Origin: JAJKIP01 sp037200685
GTDB lineage: Bacteria; Bacteroidota; Bacteroidia; Chitinophagales; Chitinophagaceae
Assembly (NCBI GenBank): GCA_037200685.1
Contig: JBBCIG010000014.1
Span: forward strand, 62,001-126,000
Reading direction: 5' to 3'
Length of the DNA: 64,000 bases
In this document: positions 28,895 to 40,270 of the stretch, one piece after another
How the letters are laid out: the number at the start of each line of letters is the position of its first letter
Numbering within the stretch: the first letter of the stretch is position 1
Translations under genes and position numbers: made by a program
Notes under the pieces: model-generated
Told to the model about the DNA's origin: nothing
What the model saw: only the letters and a program-made list of their open reading frames with translations
Database searches by the model: none

Positions 28895-30686
28895 ATGAAA
28901 AAATTATCGATAATCCTGTTTGTAGTTGTAGCCATAACCACAGGATGCAAAAAGTCTTTTTTGGATGTACCTTCTACTACAGGTGTTACCCTGGAAGAGC
29001 TTTCCAGCAAAGCCGGCGTACAGCAACTATTGATAGGCGCCTATCACGATGTTACCGGCTTAACAGTAAAATCAGGCTGGTGGAGCACTACAGGTACTAA
29101 CTGGATGTACGGCGATATTACGTCCGGCGATGCTTATCGTGGTGGTGCGAATGATGGGCCTGAAGGATTAGCACTTGAACATTTCCAGGCATTACCGACT
29201 TCCACATACCTCGCTTCTAAATGGCGTACTGTTTATGACGGTGTAGCAAGGAGCAATAAAGTAATACTTGCTGCTACCGCCGCTACCGATATGACAGCTG
29301 CGGAAAAAACACTGGCGATTGCAGAAGCAAGGTTTTGAGAGGTCATTTTCATTTCGAAGCAAAAAAAATGTGGAATAAAGTGCCTTATATAGATGAAACG
29401 GTTACAGATTTCAAAGTTTCCAACGAAGTTGATATATGGCCAAACATCGAAGCTGATTTTAAATTTGCAATGGACAATATGCCTGCTCTGCAAAAATATA
29501 AGGGCCAGGCTAATAAATGGACAGCGGCTTGCTACCTGGCTAAAGCATATATGTTTGAGAAAAAATTTGCAGAGGCTAAGGCTTTATTAAATACTATTAT
29601 CCCTGCCACATATGGTGGTAGTGGAAATGGTGTTACATCACAAGGCGTGCCTTACGCATTGATGGCCAATTTCGATGCGAATTTTGATGCCGGCACTGAA
29701 AACAGTCCGGAACATATATTTCAAATACAATTTTCCGCGAATGATGGTTCCAATGGCGGAAATGCGAATATTGGAGATATCGCCAGCCAGCCTAATTTTT
29801 ATCCTTTAACCAGTTATCAGCAAACATGGAAACAACCTTCTTTTAATTTAGTAAATGCTTTTAAAACAAGTGCTACGGTTTACCATTAATCGATAACTAT
29901 AATGATGTAAACATGACCAATGATATGGGTGTGGCAGGATGGGAATATTATAATACCTATCAGAACCCTGTTGATCCACGATTAGACTGGACAGTAGGGA
30001 GAAGAGGAGTACCCTTTTTAGACTGGACTACACCATCTTATTATAGTGGCTATGGAAGTAACCCCGGAAGCGATCCTGACTATGGCTGGATCAATGATCG
30101 GAATTTTGGAGGCCCTTATACTCCTGTAAAAAATAACTTCAGGTATAATAATGGGAATTTTTCAAATTACTTTGAGAACTATGCCCAGTATTATATGCTT
30201 ACAAGTGCGGTAAACGTTAGCATTATTCGTTTTGCTGATGTATTACTTTGGGCCGCTGAATGCGAAGTAGAAGTGGGCACAGTAGATAAAGCAAGAACTT
30301 TTGTAAACTTTGTCCGTAACCGTGCGAAGACGGGCCGCCAGGTAGAAGTAGTATATGATGATATTGGAGGTTATGTGGCTTCTGCAAATTACCTGGTAGA
30401 TACATACAATACTCCCTGGACAGACCAGGCTACTGCACGTAAGGCGGTACACTTTGAAAGAAGGCTTGAGTTAGCTATGGAAGGACATCGCTTCTTTGAT
30501 TTGGTACGTTGGGGAGAAATTGCTGATTTTATAAATAATAAATACTTGCCAAAAGAAAAAACAAGGTTACCCAATAACTTAACACCAACCATAACCTTTG
30601 TGGCTAATAAAAATGAATATTTTCCTATACCACAACTGGAAATAGACCTGAACCCGAAACTAAAACAGAATCCGGGCTATAATTAA
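28895..30686 (+). CDS. SusD/RagB-type glycan-binding lipoprotein (two frameshifts)
   Basis: The start MKKLSIILFVVVAITTGCKK (28895) has a lipobox Cys; an earlier ATG at 28883 is less likely. Break 1 at ~29334: AEARF is followed by a stop, but one extra T gives ARFLRGHFHFEAKKMWNKVP, the highly conserved SusD stretch. Break 2 at ~29880: one extra G gives SATGLPLIDNYNDVNMTND. The C terminus FERRLELAMEGHRFFDLVRW and YFPIPQLEIDLNPKLKQNPG is diagnostic of SusD. Outer-membrane lid protein of the SusC partner, 24 bp downstream of it. Both breaks look like single-base deletions. Confidence 0.92.
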
Positions 30687-30699
30687 AAACAATTCATTC

Positions 30700-30728
30700 A
30701 AAAGACCGGCACAGCCTACCGGTCTTTT
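30700..30728 (+). terminator. Intrinsic terminator after the susD-like gene
   Basis: AAAAGACCGG (30700-30709) and CCGGTCTTTT (30719-30728) form a perfect ten-base stem with a nine-base loop. The stem's own U-run ends it. It separates the SusCD genes from the enzyme genes, probably lowering enzyme expression relative to SusCD or giving two units. Confidence 0.85.
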
Positions 30729-30747
30729 GAATTTATAGTTATAAATA

Positions 30748-32315
30748 ATGAAACCGCTTCCCCCCCCCTTCTTGTATTTCTTTTTCATCTTCCTGTTAGT
30801 TTCCTGCCAGACCAATATAGATCAGCAAGGAAACAATCCGGTAGCATCTATAAAATCTTATTACATTAGCAATACCGGCAATGACAATAATGACGGCAGC
30901 ATCACTCATCCCTGGAAAACATTTTCTAAAATAAAAGACCTGGTATTACATGCTGGAGATTCCATATTGTTATGGGGCGGACAAACATTGGAGGGGACAC
31001 TTTTCCTAAATTATAATTCAAATGGCAGTGCTGATAAACCAATAGTAATCGCATCGTATGGCAATAGTCCAGCTACTATTAATAGTGGCAACGAAGCTGG
31101 TATGATTATCAACAATTGTAATTATTTACAAATAAAAAACATCAAAGTAACCGGCACCGGCCGAAAAGATGGCAATACGACGAATGGCATCAGTTTCGCT
31201 TATTGTAATAACATCAAAATAGACAGCATCGAAATAGTTGGCTATCAAAAATCCGGGTTATTGCTTCGCAACAGTTCTAATATTACTGTGCAAAATGTAT
31301 ATGCACATGACAATGGCTACGCAGGAATTTCTATAAGCGGGGAAAATCTTTTAAAAACAGACTGCCGGAATATTACCATCAGTTATTGCAAAGTGGAAAA
31401 TAATCCCGGCGACCCCACTAATAAAAACAATCACAGTGGCAATGGGATCATCATGAGCCAATGTACAAATGCAAAAATTTCATATTGCACAGCTACTAAT
31501 AATGGCTGGGACATGCCCCGCATTGGCAATGGCTCTGTAGGAATATGGGCCTGGGACGCTGACAGTGTTACGATTGAACATTGTTTGTCTTACCGTAATA
31601 AAACTTCACCCGGTAGCGGTGATGGTGGTGGTTTTGATTTTGATGGTGGCGTCACTAATTCTGTTATTCAATATTGCCTCTCGTATGAAAATGAAGGAAG
31701 CGGTATCGGGTTATTTGAATTTAATGGTGGCGGACCATGGTATAATAACACTATCCGTTATAATATCAGCATTGATGATGGCGCCGTATCCGCAGCTAAA
31801 TCCGGCATCTATATCTGGAATGAACACCTTACGGCTAAATTAAAAGACTGCTTTATTTACAATAACACTATTTACAATACAAAGAACGCTGCTATCAGTT
31901 TTGCATCACAAAGCGCCAATGAAGGATTCGTTTTTTATAATAACATTCTCATGGGTAACAAAGAAATTATAGCCGGGAATAATATTACCGGGAAATATTT
32001 GGCAATTGCTTGTGGAGTTTAACTGATGGCTTTAATGTAAATCAATTAAAAAATTTCAACGCATGGGCTAACCAGCAACAGCAGGAAATAATAAATGGGA
32101 ATATAGTTGGCGTAAATATAAATCCCGGCTTCGCTCCGGGCGACCCGCTTATTACAGAGGCGAAAGAACTTTCTTCTTTTATTAAAACGAAAGCAAGTAT
32201 TCCAACTTTATTGAATGGCGGAATTGATATCCAGCAATTATTTGGCATCCAAAAAGGCAGCATTGATTTTAATGGGAACGCTGCGCCCATGAAAGGAATC
32301 GGCGCTAGTTTTTAA
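30748..32315 (+). CDS. Right-handed beta-helix lipoprotein, polysaccharide lyase/hydrolase-like (one frameshift)
   Basis: The start MKPLPPPFLYFFFIFLLVSC carries a lipobox Cys; the Pro run is coded by nine C. Next comes YYISNTGNDNNDGSITHPWK, typical at the start of Bacteroidota parallel beta-helix enzymes. Repeated short strands follow (NNCNYLQIKNIKVTG, RNSSNITVQNVYAHDNGYAG, QCTNAKISYCTATNNGW). At ~31998 the frame breaks: KYLAIACGV ends, while one extra G gives YLGNCLWSLTDGFNVNQ and continues to 32315. The fold is shared by pectate lyases, polygalacturonases and epimerases, and I cannot assign the reaction. First enzyme gene after the SusCD terminator. Confidence 0.8.
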
Positions 32316-32335
32316 TACAATCATAAAAGATAAAA

Positions 32336-33340
32336 ATGAAAAATTATTTAGCGGTCATTTTACTTTTTGCTTTATCCTGTACAAATACACAGGAACCGGT
32401 GATTGACCCAAAGATACCACCTATGCCAAATGCAGCTATATGGAAAGACACGGAAGGCAACCCAATCAATGCGCATGGCGGTGGATTGTTATTACATAAC
32501 GATACATACTATTGGTTTGGTGAAATAAAAAAAGGAAAAACATGGCTGGTGCCCGATCAGCAATGGGAAGATTATCGTGTGCCGGCTGGTGGCGTTAATT
32601 GTTATTCATCAAAAGATTTAATCAACTGGAAGTATGAAGGCGTGGCACTATCTTCTATTATTGGCGATCCCGCACATGACCTGGATACTAGCAAAGTGAT
32701 AGAACGTCCGAAAGTGGTTTATAATAAACAAACAAAAAAGTTTGTGATGTGGATGCATGTAGATGTCAATGATTACAGTTATTCACAGGCAGGAGTCGCT
32801 ATTAGCGATAACCCAACAGGCCCTTATAACTATATAAGAAGTGTAAAACCAAACGGGCAAATGAGCCGCGATATGACGGTATATAAAGACGAAGATGAAA
32901 GAGCTTACTTAATTTATGCTTCGGAATCGAACAAGACTATGCATGTATGTTTACTGGCTGATGATTATTTGTCACCAACTACAACTTATACCCGCATTAC
33001 TTCAGCGGATAACCGGGAAGCGCCTGCTGTTTTTAAGTATAATAAAAAATATTATTTGATCACATCTGATTGCACGGGATGGTCTCCTAATCCTGCAACT
33101 TATGCGATTGCAGATAGTTTGTTAGGAAGCTGGCAGCCGATGGGTAATCCATGCGTTGGTAAAGCTGCAGACAGCACATTTTCATCACAAAGCACTTTTG
33201 TATTGCCGATCCAGGGGCAAAAAGATAAATTTCTTTTTATGGCAGACCGGTGGAATAAAACAAACCTTCCTGATTCCAGGTATATATGGCTGTCCTTAAA
33301 AATGATCGCTGATAAACCCGTAATAGAATGGGTAGATTGA
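32336..33340 (+). CDS. GH43-type exo-beta-1,3-galactanase-like lipoprotein
   Basis: The product is 334 residues; the N terminus MKNYLAVILLFALSC has a lipobox. The opening AHGGGLLLHNDTYYWFGEIK and later VNCYSSKDLINWKYEG, VIERPKVVYNKQTKKFVMWM, SRDMTVYKDEDERAYLIYAS and SADNREAPAVFKYNKKYYLI match the GH43 subfamily typified by exo-beta-1,3-galactanases. As in that group, the usual PDPS-type catalytic base is replaced by the HGGG opening. Candidate acidic residues include the Glu of VIERPK and of NREAPA. An arabinogalactan-type substrate is inferred. The stop overlaps the next gene's start by 13 bases. Confidence 0.8.
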   Translation: MKNYLAVILLFALSCTNTQEPVIDPKIPPMPNAAIWKDTEGNPINAHGGGLLLHNDTYYWFGEIKKGKTWLVPDQQWEDYRVPAGGVNCYSSKDLINWKYEGVALSSIIGDPAHDLDTSKVIERPKVVYNKQTKKFVMWMHVDVNDYSYSQAGVAISDNPTGPYNYIRSVKPNGQMSRDMTVYKDEDERAYLIYASESNKTMHVCLLADDYLSPTTTYTRITSADNREAPAVFKYNKKYYLITSDCTGWSPNPATYAIADSLLGSWQPMGNPCVGKAADSTFSSQSTFVLPIQGQKDKFLFMADRWNKTNLPDSRYIWLSLKMIADKPVIEWVD

Positions 33341-34372
33341 TTTGCGATAAAAGGTGCTCCTCATTTTTTATTTACCTGCTGTTGCAGTTATCCTTTTTTT
33401 CTTTGCATGCACAGAAACTTTCTTTTACCACACAACCCAATAACCGTGTCGCAGCCCGCAATAAATTCAGTTATACTTTTTCAGCAATGGATTCGGCAAA
33501 TCGAATTATTGAATACTCCTGCACCGTTCTTCCTTCCTGGATAAGTTTTGATAAAGCAACGAACACACTATCCGGCATTACAAAAAAAAACAGGTCAATA
33601 CTTAATACAGATCAACGCAACAACTAAAGATGCAGCGGTTAAGCAAAACTTCATGCTGACGGTGTATGATAAAAAGACTAAAAACATTTTACCGCTAGGT
33701 AATTCTATTACCAACGGTACAAGTATATATAACAGTTACCGCCGCAGTTTATGGCAACTGTTACACAATGGAAATTATAATTTCGATTTTATCGGCTCGT
33801 GGGATAAACACCACATGGGTGGCGCTGTGCCTGACGCTGACTTCGACATGGATCATGACGGTCATTCCGGCTGGAAAGCGCATGATATATTGCAACCACC
33901 GGGCTGGGATAGCATCCGGGGAAATATTGACAACTGGCTTGAAAAATATAAGCCTGATATTGTGCTGATGGAACTGGGAACAAATGAAGTGTTTCAATGT
34001 ACGCCTATTGCTTCAGCCATGAAAGACTTTTCAGTTATTATTGATAAGCTGCGCAGGAAAAACCCTTCTGTAAAGATATTGCTAGCTAAAATACCGCCGC
34101 TTGGTGCACAATGGGCTTCTAAAAAATTATGCGGCAATGATACATCGTATGAACAATCTGTTCAATTGTTTAATGAAGCTATTGTTCAGTTTGCACATGC
34201 AAAAACTAAAAAGAAGTCACCCATTATTATTGTTGACCAATTTACCGGGGTGAACCCATCAGCAGATATGTATGATGATATTCATCCGAATACGACTGGA
34301 GAAATAAAAATGGCGGAACGATGGTTTGAAACGATGAAACCATTTTTGAAAAGGTTGAAAAGGAATAATTAA
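33328..34372 (+). CDS. SGNH/GDSL esterase with N-terminal Ig-like domain (one frameshift)
   Basis: The start ATG 33328 lies inside the end of the GH43 gene and leads into a signal peptide (FIYLLLQLSFFSLHAQ). Residues ~30-110 form a putative-Ig (He_PIG) domain: YSCTVLPSWISFDKATNTLS. A run of nine A (33582-33590) breaks the frame; with eight A the reading is GITKKTGQYLIQINATTKDA. The SGNH hydrolase follows with block I ILPLGNSITNG (Ser nucleophile), block III ELGTNEVF and block V DDIHPN (Asp, His). Probably a carbohydrate esterase removing acyl groups; substrate unknown. Translationally coupled to the GH43. Confidence 0.85.
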
Positions 34373-34382
34373 TAGTAAACAG

Positions 34383-34510
34383 AATCCCGGTATTTATCGG
34401 GAGTTCCACAAATGCTCAGTAGTCCCGATAGCTATTGGGATACCGACGCTGAAGTCCCGATAGCTATCGGGAGCGACGCAACGAAGATCATAGTAGCAAT
34501 GCAGTTGGGT
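34383..34510 (+). repeat. Dispersed intergenic repeat, copy C
   Basis: It has CCCGATAGCTATTGGGA and CCCGATAGCTATCGGGA palindromes, GCGACGCAACGAAG and ATAGTAGCAATGCAG. It lies between the esterase and the six-hairpin glycosidase genes, possibly forming stem-loops in the transcript. Confidence 0.8.
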
Positions 34511-34546
34511 TCAAAATTAAAATTATATAGACCAGGTTTATAATTT

Positions 34547-36393
34547 ATGGAAAGAAGAGAATTTGCAAAAGATATTTTACTTGCTTCGATTGCCGCAGCG
34601 GTGGCGCCGTCATTATTGGCACAAGCGGAAGAAGAAGCAACTTCTTCCTGCCTGAAAATTATATTGAATAAAGAATCGCCGCAATTTGATTTTTTTTCTA
34701 TTGACTCTCTTGGTAAAAATAAACTGACAGAAAATGTAATTCTCCATGATGAAGAATGGGCGAAAAATAAACATACCGCCAAACAGAGGAACAAGAAAAC
34801 AATTTATTCAAAAGAAGGGCCTGTATGGGAGAGCAAGATTGCTAAAAAATCTTTTACGATTACGAGTAAATACCAACAGAATTATACCCAACCATTCTTA
34901 TTCAATATTGAACAGCATCTCAATCATGCAACATTGCTCGGGATGACGGGCGAAGGGAATGACACGATCAGCCTGCCGGCCATCTTACACTTGCCGGATA
35001 TGGGAACGTTGCGGGTGACATCAAACATTGATCATATAAAAGTTAAGGTGACTGCCAAACGTTTTATTGAACATCCTTATGTACGTTTGGAGTTTCCGGT
35101 GGCAAATGCAAATAACAAGAAGGTTGTTTATCACTTTGAAGTAGTATCAATCCATCCCGAAATAAAAGAAATAGAAAACGACAGTCGCTATGATTGTTTC
35201 CGGAAAAACTTTATCAGTATTTTCCAGTTAAACCCTTTTTTAAAAATACTGGCGAACAATACAGCCAGCGATGCCTGCGCTTTTACGTTGTTTAAATATG
35301 CGACGGTCGCTGCATTCACACCGCGGCTGGCGGAAGGATTAGAGGCAAATGACCTTATCCGCATGACGCTGGACCGTTACCTGGCTGGTAAAAAAGGTTA
35401 TGGTCTTCTGGGTTATGATTACGACAAAGAATGGGATATTCCGGAAACAGCTACTACTTGTCATTCGCTGGATTCTTACCCTTCTTTATTGATGTCTGCT
35501 GCTATTTATACATTGAGCAGCAAAAATGCCGCATGGTTTATTGCTAATTATAAATTGATAAAGCGTGGGCGGATAGAATGTTGTCAATGGATAAAGACAA
35601 TGATGGCTTGCTGGAATTTTGTTTATCAGGCAACAGCGGTAGCTGGAAAGGCGATAAAACACAGCGTCCTGCTAATTGGTGGGATACAATCGGCTTTGGC
35701 CACAAAGATGCTTACTCCAATGCGCTTGCATACAATGCACTGGTTCAGTTTGAAAAAGTTGTTCGCAAATATGGTAACGATGCAGATGCGGATTATTATA
35801 AAGCAAAAGCAGAAAAGTTGAAATCTGTTTATACTACTATGTTTTATAATCCTTCCACCGGTATTCTTGCGGGATGGAAAAGTGCAGATGGAAAACTGCA
35901 TGATTACTATTTATCTTCGTGAATACCGTTGCCATCAGTTATGATTTAATTGAAGAACCGCTTGCCAACAGCATCATGAATAAGTTGCTCCAAAAAATGA
36001 AAGACGTGGGTTACACCAATTTTGAATTGGGGCTGCCGGGTAATTTAATTCCTGTTATCCGTGCGGACTACACAGATTTGTTATTAGAAGTAGGCGGTGG
36101 CAAACGGGAAGATAATCTTGACGGTTTTCAAATATATGAGAATGGGGCGGAGCCACGGCTGCTTCACTTATTTTACTATTAATGCTTTGCAAAAGTTGAA
36201 AAGGAAAGCGGATGCTGATGCGATTATGCTGCCAATGCTTAAAAGCATGAGTGAAGGAAACTTCCAGGGAAGATGTGCCAGCGGAAGAACGAAAGATTGG
36301 AAAACATGGAGCGGCGAATGCTGGGGATATGAAGGATTTTTGGTAGATAATTATATGTTTTTGCTCGCTGTTCTTGAGCGAGATGATGCTTAA
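34547..36393 (+). CDS. Six-hairpin glycosidase-like enzyme (several frameshifts)
   Basis: Starts MERREFAKDILLASIAAAVA, a Tat-like or Sec signal. The catalytic part has DKDNDGLLEFCLSGNSGSWK, RPANWWDTIGFGHKDAYSN, DNLDGFQIYENGG and KTWSGECWGYEGFL, typical of (alpha/alpha)6-barrel glycosidases. The frame breaks near 35570 (one extra A gives IKAWADRMLSMDKD), near 35910 (one extra T gives DYYFIFVNTVAISYDL) and near 36145 (a double shift is needed in the GGGGCGGAGCC stretch). Joined length is ~616 residues. The family number cannot be fixed by eye; the role is probably removal of a terminal sugar from the imported glycan. Confidence 0.7.
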
Positions 36394-36508
36394 ACTAAAG
36401 TTGCGAGTTATGAGCTACGAGCTTCGGGACCGATAGTTCAGATACTGAATAAGTCTCGTAGCTCATAACTAACCGCTTGCTTACTGTTGCGATTATAAAA
36501 TTGATTGT

Positions 36509-38535
36509 ATGAAACTGTTTTCTTTATTTTCTTTCTACTTCTTGTTATCAATGCAAAGTCGCAAACAAAAATTGATCCGTGGACAATTATGGCCAACCCT
36601 GTGAATGCAAAAGACTATTCGGGTGTGACGGTGGCGAATGGAATGATCGGTATAGTATCCAGCCCGCAGCCTTTTCAAACAAAAGAAGTGGTGCTGGCAG
36701 GCGCTTATGATAATTATGGCCGAGGCAGGGTGAGCAATTTTCTGAAGAATTTTAACCTGCTGAATATGTATGTCGATATTGATTACGAAAGGATCAATGA
36801 ATACAATGTTACGGGCATGCAACAACAATTGGATATGCATCATGCAAGGCTTACGACTTCTTTTGATTTTTATGACAAAGCAAGTATCACTTATACGTAT
36901 TATTCATTGCGGCATTTGCCTTATACCGTATTGATAGATGTTACGATTACGGCTAAAAAAGATTTTTCCATGCAGCATCCAGTGTTATTGAGTCGCCGGA
37001 TGCGATGCAGGATGTACAGAATTATTTTCATGAAATTGACAGACCGCATGCAATGGTAAGCCTGCTCACTTCAACTGCACACAGCCCAACAGGAAAATTA
37101 TTATTATGTGCATCCAATTCCTTTATGTTTACGGAAGCACATAGCAGCGAACCAAAAGTGGTGCATGAAATATGGGATATAATAATATGCACCTGATGCG
37201 GTTCAATAAAAAAATGAAGGCGGGTGAAAAATATTCTTTCTCTGTTGTTGGTTCTACTACCACATCCGCTCATCATGATGATGTGATGAATGAGCGGGAA
37301 CGATTAACGATTTTTGCGAAACTTGAAGGTCATGATCGTCTTATAAAATTTCATAACGCAGCATGGGATGAGCTTTGGAAAAGTGATATACAAATAGAAG
37401 GCGATGAACAAAGCCAGCAGGATATTCACAGCATGCTGTACCATTTGTATTCTTTTGCAAGAGAAGGATCGGACTATAGTCCCTCGCCGATGGGACTTAG
37501 CGGATTGGGATATAACGGCCATGTGTTTTGGGATACAGAATTATGGATGTTTCCTGCGGTATTAGTATTGCACCCGGAAATTGCAGAAGGAATGATTAAC
37601 TATCGCTTCAACCGGTTGGAGGAGGCCAGAAAAATGCATTTGCACATGGCTATAAAGGAGCGATGTTTCCATGGGAAAGTGCGGCAAGCGGTGAAGAAGA
37701 AACGCGGTGTGGGCATTGAGCGGGCCTTTCGAACATCATATCACCGCATGCGTAGCGATTGCAGCGTGGAATTATTTATTGCGTGACGCAGGATAAAACA
37801 TGGCTGAAAGAAAAAGGCTGGCCATTACTTTCTTCCACTGCTGATTTTTGGGCAAGCCGTGTGGAACGTAACGGGCCGCCATCAATATGAAATAAAAAAT
37901 GTAGTGGCGGCTGATGAATGGGCGGAGAACATTGATAACAATGCATTCACGAATGCGGCAGCGAAAGCGAATTTAAAATATGCAGCGGAGGCGGCGAAGA
38001 TATTAGGATACCTGTAAATAATGACTGGCTGGAAGTTTTCAATAATATTCCCATCCTTTCATTTCCTGACGGCGTGACTAAGGAACATGCAACATATAAT
38101 GGTGAAGGCATCAAACAAGCTGATGTGAACCTCCCTCGCCTATCCGCTGAAAGAAATAACAAATCCCGCAGCGATAAAAAAGGATTTGGAATATTATGCA
38201 TCAAGAGTAGGCAACGGCCCGGCGATGACACAAGCTATTTTTTCTTTACTGTATGCAAGATTGGGTGACAGCGCCAAATCATTTCATTTTTTAAAGACGG
38301 CTATATAAAGAACAAAAAAAATCCATTTGGTGTAATCGCAGAAACCAAAGGTGGCGGCAATCCTTATTTTGCGACGGGTGCGGGAGGAATGCTGCATATC
38401 CGTGCTGATGGGATTTGGCGGATTAGAAATAACATCATCAGGCATTATACAAATAAAATCCGTGTTGCCTGCACGTGGAAGAAGTTGACGATAACGGGTG
38501 TGGGAACAATGAAAAAAACTATTAGTGTGAAATAA
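36509..38535 (+). CDS. GH65-type glycoside hydrolase/phosphorylase (many frameshifts)
   Basis: The ATG at 36509 gives a signal peptide start (MKLFSLFSFYFLL); another frame supplies NAKSQTKIDPW. Pieces include VTVANGMIGIVSSPQPFQTK, SGLGYNGHVFWDTELWMFP and, by frame switching at ~37640, NAFAHGYKGAMFPWESAASG then EEETPVWALSGPFEHHITA. The ESAASGEE motif is the GH65 catalytic region. Further pieces reach RVGNGPAMTQAIFSLLYARL and GFGGLEITSSGIIQIKSVLP near the end, with stop at 38533-38535. At least six shifts are needed. GH65 members hydrolyse or phosphorolyse alpha-glucosides; here the enzyme would be periplasmic. Either a badly sequenced stretch or a true pseudogene. Confidence 0.7.
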
Positions 38536-38539
38536 AAGC

Positions 38540-38748
38540 CTCGCTCCCGCAAACGGGATAAACTATGACAAAGAAAAGAATTATTGCTATGCACATCGTT
38601 TTAATGAAATGTTTATGATATTAAATCTCGTCTTTGTCACCCCGAGGTACGAGGGGTCTATTTGTATAGAAAGTTTCCATATGTTGAGTAAAGAACAGGA
38701 AGATGAAAGGAGCGTCGCAACGAAGATGATAGTAGCAATGCAGCCGGG
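38540..38748 (+). repeat. Dispersed compound repeat, copy D
   Basis: The order is CGCTCCCGCAAACGGGATAA, then CACCCCGAGGTACGAGGGG, then GAGTAAAGAACAGGAAGATG, then ATAGTAGCAATGCAGCCGGG. The same order occurs at 59270-59612. It ends exactly against the stop codon of the minus-strand cupin gene (CTA at 38749-38751). Confidence 0.8.
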
Positions 38749-39231
38749 CTAATAATATTTACACAGTTTATCAATCAGTTCGCTGTGCTGGGGATATAAT
38801 TGGATTAATTCTTTCTTCTTCGCCATTTCAAAATCCGCAAAATCGAAACCGGGGGAAACGGTGCAGCCCACCAAGGAATATTCGCTTTGCTCTGCCGTTG
38901 AGAAGCAAACCAATTACCTGCCTTGATGACACAGAATAATGATTGTCCGGCTTGCGGATCATTCCCAATAAATGTTTTGTAAGATGACCGCTCTCTTGAA
39001 TTTCATATATCACCAACGGCCGCGGCATAAAATGCCAAAGCTCGTCGGATTGAATACGGTGAAAAGCGGAGAACTGATTTTTCTTCAATAAAAAATAAAT
39101 ATGCGTGGAAGCATTACGATCACCGGTGAAGGATGATGGCAGTTTATCTTTTTCAAACGTTAATGAAGAGCGATAGACTTCGCTGTAATAGCCGCCTTCG
39201 ATATGAATGTTCAGTTGTAAACTGTTGTATC
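38749..39231 (-). CDS. Cupin DUF985-family protein (frameshifted, start unclear)
   Basis: Minus-strand pieces join to a typical DUF985 cupin: NIHIEGGYYSEVYRSSLTFE, then FLLKKNQFSAFHRIQSDELW, then SLVGCTVSPGFDFADFEMAK, ending LIDKLCKYY. The HRIQSDELWHF stretch contains the cupin metal-ligand pattern. The break is near 38965 (LLGMIRKPDNHY versus LLGNDPQAGQS), with another near 38880. No ATG is in frame at the 5' end, which overlaps the upstream gene's stop, so a further shift at the start is likely. Some family members bind sugars or act as epimerase-like enzymes; function unknown. Confidence 0.7.
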
Positions 39232-40212
39232 CAGAATGCTGCAGGCTGCATTATCATCAGTTGGGATATTCAATATAACCTGCCGGCCATTCATTACCGT
39301 GAGTGAATCGAGGATGCGGGTAGTGTCAGCATTCATCGCAGGTAATAAAAGAAATAATTTATACTGGATGGAATCTTTTGTTTCCATCTGCACCTGCCAC
39401 TGATAATGTTTCAAACGATAATATCTTTCAAAAGCTCTCCTGCTGTTGGCCACTTCCAATATATATTTATAGCTGTCCTGCGGAGTTGTATTTATTTGTA
39501 CAGGCATTACCTGCGTGGTATCTTTTGGCGGCGACGTTATCGTATCTGTTTGTATGGGCTGCGGCTTTTCTTCTTCTTTTACAGATGGTGATGGAACAAC
39601 CTCAGTGTTTTCCACTGTTGGTTTATCGCCTGACATTTTTTGCGAAATATAATATCCGCCCCAAATCGCTAATCCAATTCCCGCAATGATCAGCAACACT
39701 ATCATTGGTTTTCTCCAGCCTGCCTTTGTTTGTGTTTTATCGAAGAAGGGTTCGTATTGCGCTGATGACTCTTCGATGGAAACAGGAGCGCTATCTTTTG
39801 TTTTGTACTCTTTTAATTTATCACCATCGACAGATAGTGGTGCAAACTTATATTGACCTGATCGTAAAATCGTCAATGTACCGATTCCCTCAAACGTAAA
39901 AGGTTTGCTCATGTTCAGGAATTGCTGAGCCAGCTGCAGGTGTGATCCCAGGTCAGCCTGCGCCAGCGCTTTCATTTTGCCGCTTTGTGCGGAAATGAAT
40001 GCGATTAAATCAGGGGATTCTTTTACAGATGAATTATTTTCAAACGTAATACCCTCCAGGTTAATGGAGCGTTGCTTGCTGATATCCGGGGAATTTATGG
40101 AGGAAGGATCTAACAGGAAAGTACCAATACCAGGTAGGTCGAGCCTGTGGTTACTATAGAGATATTGGGCTAGCAGTGTCGCTAATTTCACAACCTTAAT
40201 GTTAGGTAACAC
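39211..40212 (-). CDS. HU-CCDC81/SPOR-type membrane protein
   Basis: The product is 333 residues. The N terminus (VKLATLLAQYLYSNHRLDLP, GIGTFLL) matches the Bacteroidota CCDC81-like HU domain, repeated as a second copy (FLNMSKPFTFEGIGTLTILR). A membrane segment (MIVLLIIAGIGLAIWGGYYI, ~residues 170-190) is followed by a Pro/Lys/Glu/Thr-rich linker (SVKEEEKPQPIQTDTITSPP) and a C-terminal SPOR-like domain (YKYILEVANSRRAFERYYRL). Such proteins are thought to link DNA or the cytoplasm to septal peptidoglycan; that role is inferred from the domain family. Intact. Confidence 0.78.
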   Translation of the reverse strand: MLPNIKVVKLATLLAQYLYSNHRLDLPGIGTFLLDPSSINSPDISKQRSINLEGITFENNSSVKESPDLIAFISAQSGKMKALAQADLGSHLQLAQQFLNMSKPFTFEGIGTLTILRSGQYKFAPLSVDGDKLKEYKTKDSAPVSIEESSAQYEPFFDKTQTKAGWRKPMIVLLIIAGIGLAIWGGYYISQKMSGDKPTVENTEVVPSPSVKEEEKPQPIQTDTITSPPKDTTQVMPVQINTTPQDSYKYILEVANSRRAFERYYRLKHYQWQVQMETKDSIQYKLFLLLPAMNADTTRILDSLTVMNGRQVILNIPTDDNAACSILDTTVYN

Positions 40213-40270
40213 AATATATATAATTTGAATGGCTGATGCAAGCCCCGCGGTTATATATTAAATTTGCAGT

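Noticed and set aside
27434..38535. Separate short genes for each open piece of SusC, SusD and the glycosidases
   Set aside because: Adjacent pieces continue the same family sequence in shifted frames, so each group is one gene.
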